Part shown: positions 40,327 to 48,620 of the stretch, piece after piece | Position numbering within the stretch: position 1 is the first letter of the stretch | How the letters are laid out: the number at the start of each line of letters is the position of its first letter | From: Solirubrobacterales bacterium | GTDB taxonomy: Bacteria > Actinomycetota > Thermoleophilia > Solirubrobacterales > 70-9 | DNA length: 55,640 nucleotides | Assembly: GCA_017304845.1 (NCBI GenBank) | Contig: JAFKLL010000022.1 | Location: forward strand, 1 to 55,640 | Direction: 5' to 3' | Program-made: the position numbers and the translations under genes | The notes under the pieces: generated by a model | What the model saw: the letters and a program-made list of their open reading frames with translations, nothing else | Database searches by the model: none | What the model was told of the DNA's origin: nothing

Positions 40327-41100
40327 ATGCCTCTCGTCAGCATCGATCGCGACGGCCCGATGGCCGTCATCACGCTGGACAGCCCGCCGCTCAACCTCTT
40401 CGACCAGGCGATGACCGGCGAACTGATGGCCGCCCTGGAGGAGATCCACGACGACCCGCCGCGCGGGCTCCTGATCCGGGCCGAGGGGCGCGTGGTCTCC
40501 GGAGGGGTGAACGTGGAGGAGTTCCGCGGCCTCACCCGGGCCGACGGGACCCGTCTCTGGGAGAGCCTGCTCGGCCTGGTCGACCGGGTCGAGTCCCTGC
40601 CCTTCCCGGTCGTCTTCGCCGCCCACGGCCTGACCCTGACCGCCGCCTTCGAGCTCTCGCTGGCCTGCGACCTGATCGTCGCGTCGGAGTCGGCGAAGTT
40701 CGGGCTGGTCGAGATCGTGGTCGGGCTGACCCCCTCGATGGGCGGCCCCCAGCGCCTGGCCGAACGGGCCGGCTCGGGACGGGCCCGGCAGCTGGTGATG
40801 ACCGGCGAGCTCTTCGACGCGACGACCCTGGAACGCTGGAACGTCGTCAACGAGGTCGTCCCGGATGCCGAGCTGGACCAGCATGCCCGCGCCCTGACCC
40901 GGCGGCTGGCCGAGGGGCCGACCCGCGCCCACGCGATGACCAAGCGGATCGTCCGGGCCTGGCGGGACGAGGGCATGGCCGGAGCCGACCGGGTCACGCG
41001 GCGTGACGCGGCCGAGCTGTTCGAGACCGAGGACCTCGAGAACGCGGTCCGGTCCTTCCTCGTGGAGGGCCCGGGCAAGGCGACCTACGAAGGGCGCTGA
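40327..41100 (+). CDS. Enoyl-CoA hydratase/isomerase (crotonase family)
   Basis: 257 residues. N-terminal ITLDSPPLNLFDQAM, oxyanion-hole segments around GRVVSGGVNVEEF (about 54-66) and FAAHGLTLTAAFELSLACDLIVA (about 98-119; the usual glycine pair is GLT), and KFGLVEIVVGLTPSMGGPQRL. It should act on an acyl-CoA in beta-oxidation or a related route. The catalytic-glutamate position carries E126 in KFGLVEIV, but the second glutamate is not obvious, so isomerase, hydratase or hydrolase activity is open. Co-transcribed with TetR. Confidence 0.87.
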   Translation: MPLVSIDRDGPMAVITLDSPPLNLFDQAMTGELMAALEEIHDDPPRGLLIRAEGRVVSGGVNVEEFRGLTRADGTRLWESLLGLVDRVESLPFPVVFAAHGLTLTAAFELSLACDLIVASESAKFGLVEIVVGLTPSMGGPQRLAERAGSGRARQLVMTGELFDATTLERWNVVNEVVPDAELDQHARALTRRLAEGPTRAHAMTKRIVRAWRDEGMAGADRVTRRDAAELFETEDLENAVRSFLVEGPGKATYEGR

Positions 41101-41125
41101 CCCGGTAGGACGGCCCAACCGGGCC

Positions 41126-41131
41126 TATGAT
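41126..41131 (+). promoter_or_regulatory. -10 element for the DHA2 transporter at 41.1 kb (leaderless)
   Basis: TATGAT, 7 bases before the ATG at 41139. An in-frame ATG at 41127 lies inside this box and is therefore unlikely to be the start. Confidence 0.6.
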
Positions 41132-41138
41132 CTGCCCC

Positions 41139-42797
41139 ATGTCCGATGGGGTTTCCCGGAGGAGGATGTGGATCACGCTGGTGGCGATGACGATCTCCAG
41201 CGCGATGATCCTCGTCGACCAGACCTCGGTCCCGCTCGCCGTCCCCCACGCGATCGAGGATCTCGACGGAACCACCACCACGTCGCAGTGGATCCTGACC
41301 GCGAACATGCTGCCTCTCGCCGCCTTCATGGTGCTGGGCGGCCGGCTCGGCGACATCTTCGGCCTGCGCCGCATCTTCGTGATCGGGGCGATCGTCTTCA
41401 GCGGCGCCTCCGCCCTGGCCGGCTTCGCCCAGGACGTGCCCTGGATGATCGCCGCCCGGGCGGTCCAGGGGGCCGGCGCGGCGTTGATGATGCCGACCGC
41501 GGTGGCGATCGTCTCCGCGACCTTCCCGCGTGACGAGAAGGGCAAGGCGCTGGGCCTGCTGGCCGGCTTCGCCGCCTTCGCGGCCGCCATGGGCCCGGTC
41601 ATCGGCGGCTCGCTGGCCAGCCTCGATTGGCGCCTCGTCTTCCTCGTCAACACACCGCTGGCGATCGCGACCATCTTCCTCACCCTCGGCTCGACCCCGA
41701 AGCTGGAGCTCAACCAGGGCGGCTCCAAGAACCTGGACCTGCCCGGCGTGGCCACCTTCGGGATCGGCATCGTCGGGTTCGTCTACGGGCTCAGCCAGGG
41801 GGTCGCCCTGGGCTGGACGAACCCGCAGATATTCATCTCGCTCGGGGCCAGCCTGATCGGCTTCGTCGCCTTCGGCTTCGTCGAGGCGAGGAGCGACAAC
41901 CCGATGATCCAGTTCCGGCTGTTCCGGCACCTCAACTTCCTCGCCTCGAACATCAGCCAGTTCCTGGCCGGCATGATCGAGCTCGGGACCGCCTTCCTCC
42001 TCCCCTACTTCCTGCTGATGATGATCGGGCTCAGCCCGCTCGCCGCCGGGGTCGCGCTGATCCCGGCCACGGTGCCGATCATGCTGGCCGGCCCACTGGC
42101 GGGGAAGCTCTTCGACCGGGTCGGCGGCCGGATCCCGCTGGTCGTCGGCTTCCTGGTCCTGGCCGCCTCGGGCGTCGCCTTCGCGGTCGCGGTGAGCGAG
42201 CGCGAGTACGTCTACCTGCTGCCCGGCCTGCTGCTGCAGGGGATCGGCCTCGGCATGGTCCTGACCGTGAACGACCCGACCGGGCTGGACGCCGTGCCCC
42301 TGGAGGATCAGGGCCAGGCCTCGGGGATGATCAACACCAGCGAGCAGCTCGGCGGCGCGGTCGGCATCGCGTTCCTGAGCGCGGTGCTGGTCGGCATGTC
42401 GATCCACCGCACCGACGAGTCGCTGGCCGACAAGGGGATCAGCCCCACCGCGACCCAGGTCTCGCAGTGGAAGGACTTCATCCTGACCATCGAGCAGAAG
42501 GGGCTCGGGCACATCGACATCTCGAACCAGCCCTTCGCGATCAAGTACGCCCTGACCGACGTGCTGAACGCGCATGTGGCGGCCTACGAGACGGTCTTCA
42601 CCCTGACCGCCGCGATCTCGGTGATCGGGGCGATCTGCTGCCTCTTCCTGGTCCGCAAGACCGATCGGGTCGAGGGGCAGCGGATCTTCATCCGGCGCTC
42701 CCGCTGGGTGACCTCGAACACGGGCCGCACCCCGGCCCTGACCAAGCATCCCGACCCCGGCGCGCGGACGGGGCCCGGGCCGGACGGGTCGGCCTGA
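41139..42797 (+). CDS. MFS transporter, DHA2 (14-helix) family
   Basis: 552 residues with about 14 hydrophobic helices. First helix SAMILVDQTSVPLAVPHAIEDL, motif A GGRLGDIFGLRRIF, and the motif C region GFAAFAAAMGPVIGGSL. A hydrophilic loop near 400-440 separates the last two helices, as in EmrB/QacA-like pumps; the final 45 residues are basic and cytoplasmic. It probably exports drugs or metabolites by proton antiport. Its promoter separates it from the TetR/enoyl-CoA hydratase operon, although the TetR protein could still regulate it. Confidence 0.88.
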   Translation: MSDGVSRRRMWITLVAMTISSAMILVDQTSVPLAVPHAIEDLDGTTTTSQWILTANMLPLAAFMVLGGRLGDIFGLRRIFVIGAIVFSGASALAGFAQDVPWMIAARAVQGAGAALMMPTAVAIVSATFPRDEKGKALGLLAGFAAFAAAMGPVIGGSLASLDWRLVFLVNTPLAIATIFLTLGSTPKLELNQGGSKNLDLPGVATFGIGIVGFVYGLSQGVALGWTNPQIFISLGASLIGFVAFGFVEARSDNPMIQFRLFRHLNFLASNISQFLAGMIELGTAFLLPYFLLMMIGLSPLAAGVALIPATVPIMLAGPLAGKLFDRVGGRIPLVVGFLVLAASGVAFAVAVSEREYVYLLPGLLLQGIGLGMVLTVNDPTGLDAVPLEDQGQASGMINTSEQLGGAVGIAFLSAVLVGMSIHRTDESLADKGISPTATQVSQWKDFILTIEQKGLGHIDISNQPFAIKYALTDVLNAHVAAYETVFTLTAAISVIGAICCLFLVRKTDRVEGQRIFIRRSRWVTSNTGRTPALTKHPDPGARTGPGPDGSA

Positions 42798-43400
42798 CTA
42801 CTCCTCGACCGTGACGTGGAGGTCGGTGAGGTCGGCCAGGTTGGAGTTCAGCGCCTGGTCGTCGCGGGAAGCGACCGCCGGCGCTAGCACCGAGCTCTCG
42901 TAGCCGATCGAGACCGCGTCGGTCAGGGTGGCGCGGACGCAACGGGACAGATCGACGCCGCAGGCGACCAGCTTCGAGACGCCCGCCTCGCGCAGCTTCA
43001 GGTCGAGGTCGGTCCGGAAGAAGGCCGAGTAGGAGGGCTTGACCAGGATCAGGTCGTCGCTCTTCGGCTCCAGGCCCGCGACCAGGTCGGCGCCCTCGGT
43101 GCCGGATACGGCGTAGGGACGGCGCTGGAACTCGGGGCGCCTGGCAGCCTCGACGTTCGAGCCGTCGGCGGAGTAGGCGCGCACGGTCCAGACGATCAGA
43201 TCGCCCTTCGACCGCATCCGCTCGACCGCGGACGCGACCGCCGGCACGACCTCCTTCGCGCCGGGCACGACCTTGGGCCCGCCCGGCTCGACGAAGTCCC
43301 TCTGCATGTCGATCACGAGCAGGGCAGTACGCGACCCCTCCGGCAACGGAGCCGAAGCTGAAACTCGTAGCGGAGCCGGCAATCTCTCGGCGGCATACAT
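42798..43400 (-). CDS. Isochorismatase-like cysteine hydrolase
   Basis: 200 residues with the catalytic triad of the family: D31 in LLVIDMQRDF, K121 in ILVKPSYSAF and C154 in VDLSRCVRAT. Family members hydrolyse amides or isochorismate (nicotinamidase, N-carbamoylsarcosine amidase, ureidoacrylate hydrolase). I start at the ATG at 43400, with AGGAAG upstream; the frame extends 30 codons further without family similarity. It converges directly on the transporter gene (stops adjacent). Substrate unknown. Confidence 0.85.
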   Translation of the reverse strand: MYAAERLPAPLRVSASAPLPEGSRTALLVIDMQRDFVEPGGPKVVPGAKEVVPAVASAVERMRSKGDLIVWTVRAYSADGSNVEAARRPEFQRRPYAVSGTEGADLVAGLEPKSDDLILVKPSYSAFFRTDLDLKLREAGVSKLVACGVDLSRCVRATLTDAVSIGYESSVLAPAVASRDDQALNSNLADLTDLHVTVEE

Positions 43401-43536
43401 CGCTTTCTGCTTCCTCCCTAATCGAACAACGTGGAACTGCGCGGACCCGACACTACCCCAAAGAACAGCCCCACGAAAGCCGGAGGACAAACAGATTTGC
43501 GTACGGTATTGGCTTTGGAAAGCCGAATCCGAGGTC

Positions 43537-45210
43537 TCAGATCTTGAGATCTCGCAGCAGGAGAGCGTTTGCGCGTTCGAGTTGTTCGCGGGTCGCCTTG
43601 CTCACGGACTTGACCCCGACCTCGCGATTTATGCGGCCGTTCACCTGCTGGTGACTCTCCCCGGTCTTGCGCGAGACGTCGGCGACCAGCTCCTTGCGTT
43701 CCTCGCGGAGACGCTCCCGGATCGCGAAGGCGGAGTCCGGCCGGTCCTTCAAGGTCTTCAGCGGCTGCTTCTTGGCGGGAGCCGAGCGAAGGCTCTTCTC
43801 GGCAGCCGGGGTCTCGTCCAGATCGTCGGTCGCGAAGAGCTGCATCGTGGTCTGGGCGAGGATCGCGTCGTCCAGCTCGGCGGCGCTCGAGCTGAGCGCC
43901 GTGAAACCCTCCCCGGCGGGGGAGCGCTCGGGCAGCTCGTGCTCCAACTCCTCCAGCTCCTCCTCCAGCTCCGGCCCGACCTCGATCGCGTGGCGCCGCT
44001 CGCGCTCGATCTCGAAGGCGAGCTGCTTGAGCCGGCTGTCGGCCGGGAGCAGGAGGTAGCTCATCTGCCGGCGCGGCGAGGGAGTGGTACGGATGAAGCG
44101 GCCGACCACCTGGCGGAAGAAGAGCTCGGTGCGGGCGGCGGTCGCGTAGACCCCGACGCGGAGGCGGGGGATGTCGACCCCTTCGGAGACCATCAGGACC
44201 GAGACCAGCCAGCGTTGGTCGGAGTCGGAGAACTGGGCGATCCGGGCGGAGGCGTCCGGCTCGTCGCTCATCACGATCTCCGGCTCCTCGCCCGAGATCG
44301 GTCCGAGCCGCCGGGCGATCGCCCGAGCGTGATCCTGGTCCGAGGCGACGACCAACCCGCCGGCGTCGGGATGGCCGGCCGCGCGCACCTCGCCCAGCCG
44401 GGCGTCGGCGTCGCGCAGCACCTCGCCCATCCACTCGCCGTCCGAGGCGAGCGCGGTCCGCAGGCGGCGGGCCGCCTCGGCGGCCGGCAGGACCAGGTCG
44501 AAGTCGGCGTTCCAGACCTTGCCGTCGCTGGACCACTCCATCTCGCCGTCGTAGGGCAGGAAGGTGATCGGCCGGCAGACCCGGTCGACCAGGGCCTCCG
44601 GGTAGCCGTAGGTGTAGTCGGCGCTGCTGATCCCGTCGTCGTCGTAGTCGACCCAGGGGATCGCGTCGTTGTCGGAGCGGAACGGCGTGCCGGAGAGCAG
44701 GAGCCGGAAGGTGGCCTGGCCGAAGGCCCGCCGGGCACTGGTCCCCCAGCTCGCCTGGTCGCCCATGTGATGCGGCTCGTCGGCGATCACCAGGGTCGGC
44801 CGGCGGGCGGCGTCGGCATGCACGCCCGGCCCGGCAGCGACGGTCTGGTAGGTGACGGTGACCCCGTCGAAGTCGTTCGGCTCGGGCCCGTCGGCGTTGG
44901 GCCGGTTCGGCTCGAGGTCGATCCCGTAGCGGCCCGCGTCGGCCGCCCACTGACGGCAGATGTGGGTGGTCGGGGCGACGACCACGACCCGGCTGACCCG
45001 CCCGCTGGAGAGCATCTCCCAGGCGACCCGCAACCCGAAGGTGGTCTTGCCCGCGGCCGGCGTGGCCGAGGCCAGGAAGCTGGTCCCGGTGTGGGCGGCG
45101 AGCTGGCCGAGGGCCTCCCGCTGCCAGGCCCGCAGCGGCCGATCTCCGGGCCAGGGCGGCAGATCGCGGCCGGCGGAGGTGGCGATGGGCTGGACCTGCG
45201 GATCGTTCAA
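43537..45210 (-). CDS. SF2 DEAD/DEAH-type helicase with charged C-terminal extension
   Basis: 557 residues. Motif I is ATPAAGKTTF (Walker A, 49-58), motif II DEPHH (144-148), motif III LLSGTPFRSD, and motif VI VGRFIRTTPS; the fold resembles the SSL2/XPB-like COG1061 group. After the helicase core, about 150 residues are acidic then basic (ELEEELEELEHELPER, then KTLKDRPDSAFAIRERLREE), ending in a helical domain. It stands alone, without nuclease or methylase neighbours, so a defence role is not supported. The TTG start lies 8 bases after TAGGCT. A near-palindrome at 43529-43551 overlaps its stop. Confidence 0.87.
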   Translation of the reverse strand: MNDPQVQPIATSAGRDLPPWPGDRPLRAWQREALGQLAAHTGTSFLASATPAAGKTTFGLRVAWEMLSSGRVSRVVVVAPTTHICRQWAADAGRYGIDLEPNRPNADGPEPNDFDGVTVTYQTVAAGPGVHADAARRPTLVIADEPHHMGDQASWGTSARRAFGQATFRLLLSGTPFRSDNDAIPWVDYDDDGISSADYTYGYPEALVDRVCRPITFLPYDGEMEWSSDGKVWNADFDLVLPAAEAARRLRTALASDGEWMGEVLRDADARLGEVRAAGHPDAGGLVVASDQDHARAIARRLGPISGEEPEIVMSDEPDASARIAQFSDSDQRWLVSVLMVSEGVDIPRLRVGVYATAARTELFFRQVVGRFIRTTPSPRRQMSYLLLPADSRLKQLAFEIERERRHAIEVGPELEEELEELEHELPERSPAGEGFTALSSSAAELDDAILAQTTMQLFATDDLDETPAAEKSLRSAPAKKQPLKTLKDRPDSAFAIRERLREERKELVADVSRKTGESHQQVNGRINREVGVKSVSKATREQLERANALLLRDLKI

Positions 45211-45218
45211 GGCAGAGC

Positions 45219-45224
45219 AGCCTA
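45219..45224 (-). promoter_or_regulatory. -10 element for the SF2 helicase (leaderless)
   Basis: TAGGCT on the minus strand, 8 bases before the TTG start. Confidence 0.4.
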
Positions 45225-45310
45225 CGTCGGCTGGCGGTCGGAACGTCGCCCGATCGGGGCGTGATATGAGAGGCGGTCGGCCGCCTTCGGCCGGATCCCT
45301 GCCCGTGCAC

Positions 45311-45316
45311 TAGTTT
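45311..45316 (+). promoter_or_regulatory. -10 element for the FAD-linked oxidase (leaderless)
   Basis: TAGTTT, 6 bases before the ATG. Confidence 0.55.
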
Positions 45317-45322
45317 GGGTTC

Positions 45323-46648
45323 ATGAGCGATGCGGCGAAGATCATCCGTGACTCCGATCCCGGCTATCACGAGGCGCGCGCCGCCTTCGATCTCTGCGAC
45401 CAGAGACCGGCCGCGATCTGCGTCCCGACCACGGTCGCCGGAGTCCAGGAGGCGATCGGGTTCGCCCGGGGCGAGGGCCTGAAGGTCGCCAACCAGGCCA
45501 CCGGGCACGTGGCGGCGGCCCTGCCCGCCCTCGAGGACACCCTGCTGCTGAAGCCGATGATCAACCTCGAGCCGAGCATCGACCCGGCCGAGCGCCTGGC
45601 CCGGGTCGGGGCCGGCACGATCTGGCGGCCGGTGGTCGAGGCCGCCGCCGCGCATGGGCTCGCCGCGCTCCACGGCTCCTCCCCCACGGTCGGCGTCGTC
45701 GGATACCACCTCGGCGGCGGGCTCGGCTTCTACGGCCGCGAGCATGGCCTGGCCTGCAATCAGGTGCGGGCCTTCGAGGTCGTGACCGCCGATGGCGAGG
45801 TCGGCCGGGTCGACCGCGACCACGAGCCGGATCTCTTCTGGGCCCTGCGAGGCGGTGGCGGCCTCTACGCGACCGTGACGGCGATCGAGTTCGACCTGCT
45901 GCCGATCTCGGAGGTCTTCGGCGGCGCCAGCTTCTGGCCGGTCGAGGTGGCGGAGGACGTGCTCGCGACCTGGCTCGACTGGACCCGGGGCGCGCCGGAC
46001 TCGGTGACCACCAGCTTCCGGATCATGAACCTGCCGCCCTTCGAGCAGGTGCCGGCGCCGATCCGGGGCAAGAACGTGGTGGCGATCGACGGCGTCGCCG
46101 TGGATCACGTCGACGGCCGGGCCCTGGTCTCCCAGCTCGACGGGATCGCCGAGCCGATCATGGCCCAGTGGGGCCCGATGCCCTCGGCGGCGGTCGCCTC
46201 GCTGCATGGCGACCCGGAGGATCCGGTCCCGGCGATCGGCAACTCGACCCTGATCGACGAGGTCGAGGACGAGGCGATCGCCGCGCTGGTCGAGGCGGCC
46301 GGGGGCGAGTCGGGATCGACCCTGATCGCGACCGAGCTGCGCCAGCTGGGCGGGGCCCTGAGCCGACCCGACGAGACGGGCGGCGTCGCCGACCGGGTCG
46401 AGGGGGAGTTCGTCGCCTTCGGGGTGGGCCTCGCCACCGACCCGGGCACGAGAGCCCGGACCGAGGCCGACCTGGAGCGGATCTTCGAGGCGATCGACCC
46501 GTGGCAGTCGGGGCGGCAGTTCTACAACTTCGCGATCGCCGGATCAACCTGCGACGACTGCTACCCGGCCGACGCGATCGAGGCCCTCAAGGCGATCCGC
46601 CACGAGTACGACCCCGAGGGCCTCTACCAGGCCCCGCTCGACCTCTGA
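45323..46648 (+). CDS. FAD-linked oxidase, berberine-bridge-enzyme-like
   Basis: 441 residues. The FAD-binding PCMH domain (about 30-200) has ICVPTTVAGVQEAIGFAR, the loop NQATGHVAAAL where the histidine takes the place of the covalent-FAD His of BBE-like enzymes, and GVVGYHLGGGLGFYGREHGLA. The C-terminal BBE segment (YNFAIAGSTCDDCYP, ALKAIRHEYDPEGLY) is present. These enzymes oxidise sugars, alcohols or secondary metabolites with O2. Leaderless-type promoter; convergent with OsmC across the copy-B hairpin element. Confidence 0.88.
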   Translation: MSDAAKIIRDSDPGYHEARAAFDLCDQRPAAICVPTTVAGVQEAIGFARGEGLKVANQATGHVAAALPALEDTLLLKPMINLEPSIDPAERLARVGAGTIWRPVVEAAAAHGLAALHGSSPTVGVVGYHLGGGLGFYGREHGLACNQVRAFEVVTADGEVGRVDRDHEPDLFWALRGGGGLYATVTAIEFDLLPISEVFGGASFWPVEVAEDVLATWLDWTRGAPDSVTTSFRIMNLPPFEQVPAPIRGKNVVAIDGVAVDHVDGRALVSQLDGIAEPIMAQWGPMPSAAVASLHGDPEDPVPAIGNSTLIDEVEDEAIAALVEAAGGESGSTLIATELRQLGGALSRPDETGGVADRVEGEFVAFGVGLATDPGTRARTEADLERIFEAIDPWQSGRQFYNFAIAGSTCDDCYPADAIEALKAIRHEYDPEGLYQAPLDL

Positions 46649-46656
46649 CCCCGACG

Positions 46657-46702
46657 GGGTGCGGTCGAAAATGGCGCGTGGCGCACCATTTTCGACCGCA
46701 CC
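46657..46702. repeat. Hairpin element, copy B (shared with 9822-9867)
   Basis: First 19 bases identical to copy A. Arms GGTGCGGTCGAAAATGG (46658-46674) and CCATTTTCGACCGCACC (46686-46702) are perfect over 17 bp around an 11-base loop. It lies between convergent genes, like copy A. Confidence 0.75.
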
Positions 46703-46721
46703 TCCGAAGGTGGGTTGAGGC

Positions 46722-47147
46722 CTAGGCCTCGAGAGTGGCGTCCAGGGTGATCTCCGGCACCGAGGCCAGGGCCTTCGAGATCGGGCATCCGACCTTGGCC
46801 GCGTTGGCGGCCTCCTGGAAGGCGGCGTCGTCCACGCCGGGCACCCGGCCGACCGTGACCAGCTCGATCTTGGTGATAGTCGGCCCCTCGTCGAGCAGAC
46901 GCAGGGTGACCTTCGCCTCGGTCTTGATCGACTCGGGCGGGTTGCCGCCCTCGCTCAACACGTTCGACAACGCCATCGAGAAGCAGGATGCGTGGGCGCC
47001 CGCGATCAGCTGCTCCGGGTTCGCCCCCGGGGCATCCTCGAAACGCGACTTGAAAGAGAACTCGCCGCTCAGCGAGTCACCCGCCGTGAAGGTGCCGCTG
47101 CCCGCCTTGATGTCGCCTTGCCATTCCGCATTCGCTCTTGCTGCCAT
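46722..47147 (-). CDS. osmC: OsmC/Ohr-family peroxiredoxin
   Basis: 141 residues, full OsmC length, with both catalytic cysteines: C55 in AHASCFSMAL and C121 in KVGCPISKAL. It reduces organic hydroperoxides through a Cys-Cys cycle. GAGGAGG stands before the ATG, and TAGTGT at 47184-47179 (minus) is the likely -10, so this gene has a short leader. Its -10 overlaps that of the divergent FKBP gene, so the two may be co-regulated. Confidence 0.92.
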   Translation of the reverse strand: MAARANAEWQGDIKAGSGTFTAGDSLSGEFSFKSRFEDAPGANPEQLIAGAHASCFSMALSNVLSEGGNPPESIKTEAKVTLRLLDEGPTITKIELVTVGRVPGVDDAAFQEAANAAKVGCPISKALASVPEITLDATLEA

Positions 47148-47178
47148 CTGGGCCTCCTCGTCGTTTCCGTCCAGCCAG

Positions 47179-47188
47179 ACACTAGTAT
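47179..47188. promoter_or_regulatory. Overlapping divergent -10 elements (osmC and FKBP genes)
   Basis: Plus strand TAGTAT (47183-47188) is 7 bases before the FKBP ATG (leaderless). Minus strand TAGTGT (47184-47179) serves osmC. The two boxes share two bases, so polymerase binding must be mutually exclusive. Confidence 0.5.
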
Positions 47189-47195
47189 CCCGCGA

Positions 47196-47693
47196 ATGGA
47201 CCGGAAACTCGGGATTCTCATTGGCCTGCTCGTTCTCGTCGGCGCCCTCGTCGCCGTCATCCTGATCGGCCGCGGTGGCGGCTCGGACGACTCGGGCTCC
47301 ACGGACCTCAAGGACCTGAAGACCAAGCCGGTCATCGAGGCCTCCTCCGACCCCGCCCCCACCACCCTCCAGAAGGAGGACATCGTGGTCGGCGACGGTG
47401 CCGAGGCGAAGGCCGGGGACAAGGTCTCCGTCCAGTACGTCGGCGCCCTCTACGACACCGGCAAGGAGTTCGACGCCTCCTGGGATCGCGGCCAGCCGTT
47501 CGAGTTCACGCTCGGCGGCGGCGAGGTGATCAAGGGCTGGGACGAAGGAGTCGAAGGCATGAAGGTCGGCGGCCGTCGCAAGCTGATCATCCCGCCGGAC
47601 CTCGGCTACGGCGCCCAGGGCAGCCCTCCCACCATTCCGGCGAACGCCACCCTGGTCTTCATAGTCGACCTGACCGACGTCCAGGGCAAGTAG
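47196..47693 (+). CDS. Membrane-anchored FKBP-type peptidyl-prolyl isomerase
   Basis: 165 residues. One N-terminal helix (LGILIGLLVLVGALVAVILI, about 5-24) anchors the protein or is cleaved as a signal, a Ser/Asp linker follows, and the FKBP domain (about 65-165) contains VSVQYVGALYDTGKEFDASW, the FTLGGGEVIKGWDEGVEGM core and GYGAQGSPPTIPANATLVF. It should help fold exported proteins. Divergent from osmC. Leaderless-type start. Confidence 0.93.
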   Translation: MDRKLGILIGLLVLVGALVAVILIGRGGGSDDSGSTDLKDLKTKPVIEASSDPAPTTLQKEDIVVGDGAEAKAGDKVSVQYVGALYDTGKEFDASWDRGQPFEFTLGGGEVIKGWDEGVEGMKVGGRRKLIIPPDLGYGAQGSPPTIPANATLVFIVDLTDVQGK

Positions 47694-47730
47694 GCCGCCC
47701 GGCGGCCACGCCTGGAAGGAAGGGGCAACG

Positions 47731-48231
47731 ATGGATGTGATCGACGAACTGGTCAGCAACAACCGCGAGTTCTCGTCCCGGATCCCGGACCAGCACCTCG
47801 ACGTCAAGCCGAGCCGGCAGCTGACCATCGTCACCTGCATGGACTCGCGGCTCGACGTCTTCCAGGCGCTCGGCCTCCAGGACGGCGAGGCCCACATCGT
47901 GAGGAACGCCGGCGGTGTGATCACCGATGACGTGATCCGCTCGCTGGCGATCTCCCAGCGCAAGCTCGGCACCCGGTCGATCATGCTGATCCACCACACG
48001 AACTGCGGCATGCAGACGATCACCGACGACGGCTTCCGGGCGGAGCTCCAGGAGGCCACCGGCACGGCCCCCGCCTTCGCGATCGAGTCGTTCCAGGACG
48101 TCGAGGCGGATGTCGCCCAGTCGATCCGCCGCGTCCGCCGCTCCGAGTTCATCCCCCACCGGGATCAGGTCCGCGGCTTCGTCTACAACGTCGACAACCA
48201 CGCCCTGACCGAGGTCGTAGTCGACGACTGA
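47731..48231 (+). CDS. Beta-carbonic anhydrase
   Basis: 166 residues, a short beta-class enzyme. Zinc ligands and dyad: C36 with D38 and R40 in VTCMDSRLD, and H89-x2-C92 in HHTNCGM; RNAGG at 58-62 is the conserved glycine turn. It interconverts CO2 and bicarbonate in the cytoplasm. GGAAGGAAGGGG precedes the ATG. It shares one base with the next gene (TGATG), so both belong to one message. Confidence 0.92.
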   Translation: MDVIDELVSNNREFSSRIPDQHLDVKPSRQLTIVTCMDSRLDVFQALGLQDGEAHIVRNAGGVITDDVIRSLAISQRKLGTRSIMLIHHTNCGMQTITDDGFRAELQEATGTAPAFAIESFQDVEADVAQSIRRVRRSEFIPHRDQVRGFVYNVDNHALTEVVVDD

Positions 48232-48569
48232 TGGCCATCACGGTCTACGAGAAGCCGACCTGCACCACCTGCCGCAAGCTGGTCAAGCTGCTCGAGGAGC
48301 AGGGGATCGAGTTCGAGTCGGTCGAGTACCACGTGACCGGGCTCGAGGAGGACGATATCCGCACCCTGCTCGGGAAGGCCGGCATCACCGCCGCGGAGGC
48401 GCTGCGGATGCGCGAGGAAGGTGCCCGTGATCTCGCCGCCGAGGAGGAGGACGTGATCGTGGCCGCGATGGCCGAGCGGCCCGAGCTGCTCCAGCGCCCG
48501 ATCGTGGTCAACGGCGACCGGGCGGTCCTAGCCCGGCCGGTCGAACGAGTGCTCGAGATCCTCGGCTGA
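48231..48569 (+). CDS. ArsC/Spx-family thioredoxin-fold protein (arsenate reductase-like)
   Basis: 112 residues. The N-terminal CTTC motif (C11, C14) in KPTCTTCRKL is the redox site of ArsC-like proteins; the C-terminal part has QRPIVVNGDRAVLARP with the conserved Arg-Pro. It may reduce arsenate or act as a glutaredoxin-like reductase; no ars genes are nearby. Coupled to the carbonic anhydrase gene (TGATG). Confidence 0.85.
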   Translation: MAITVYEKPTCTTCRKLVKLLEEQGIEFESVEYHVTGLEEDDIRTLLGKAGITAAEALRMREEGARDLAAEEEDVIVAAMAERPELLQRPIVVNGDRAVLARPVERVLEILG

Positions 48570-48620
48570 GCGGCCCGCCGGCCGATTTCGTTTCGGCCGG
48601 TTCGGGGTACCCATCTGATC

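Noticed and set aside
43537..45210. SF2 helicase as part of a restriction or phage-defence island
   Set aside because: Neighbours are an isochorismatase-like hydrolase and an FAD oxidase; no nuclease, methylase or other defence gene is present.
43437..46207. 929-codon minus-strand frame spanning the helicase and FAD oxidase genes
   Set aside because: Frame conflicts with two genes with clear domains; the translation is low-complexity.
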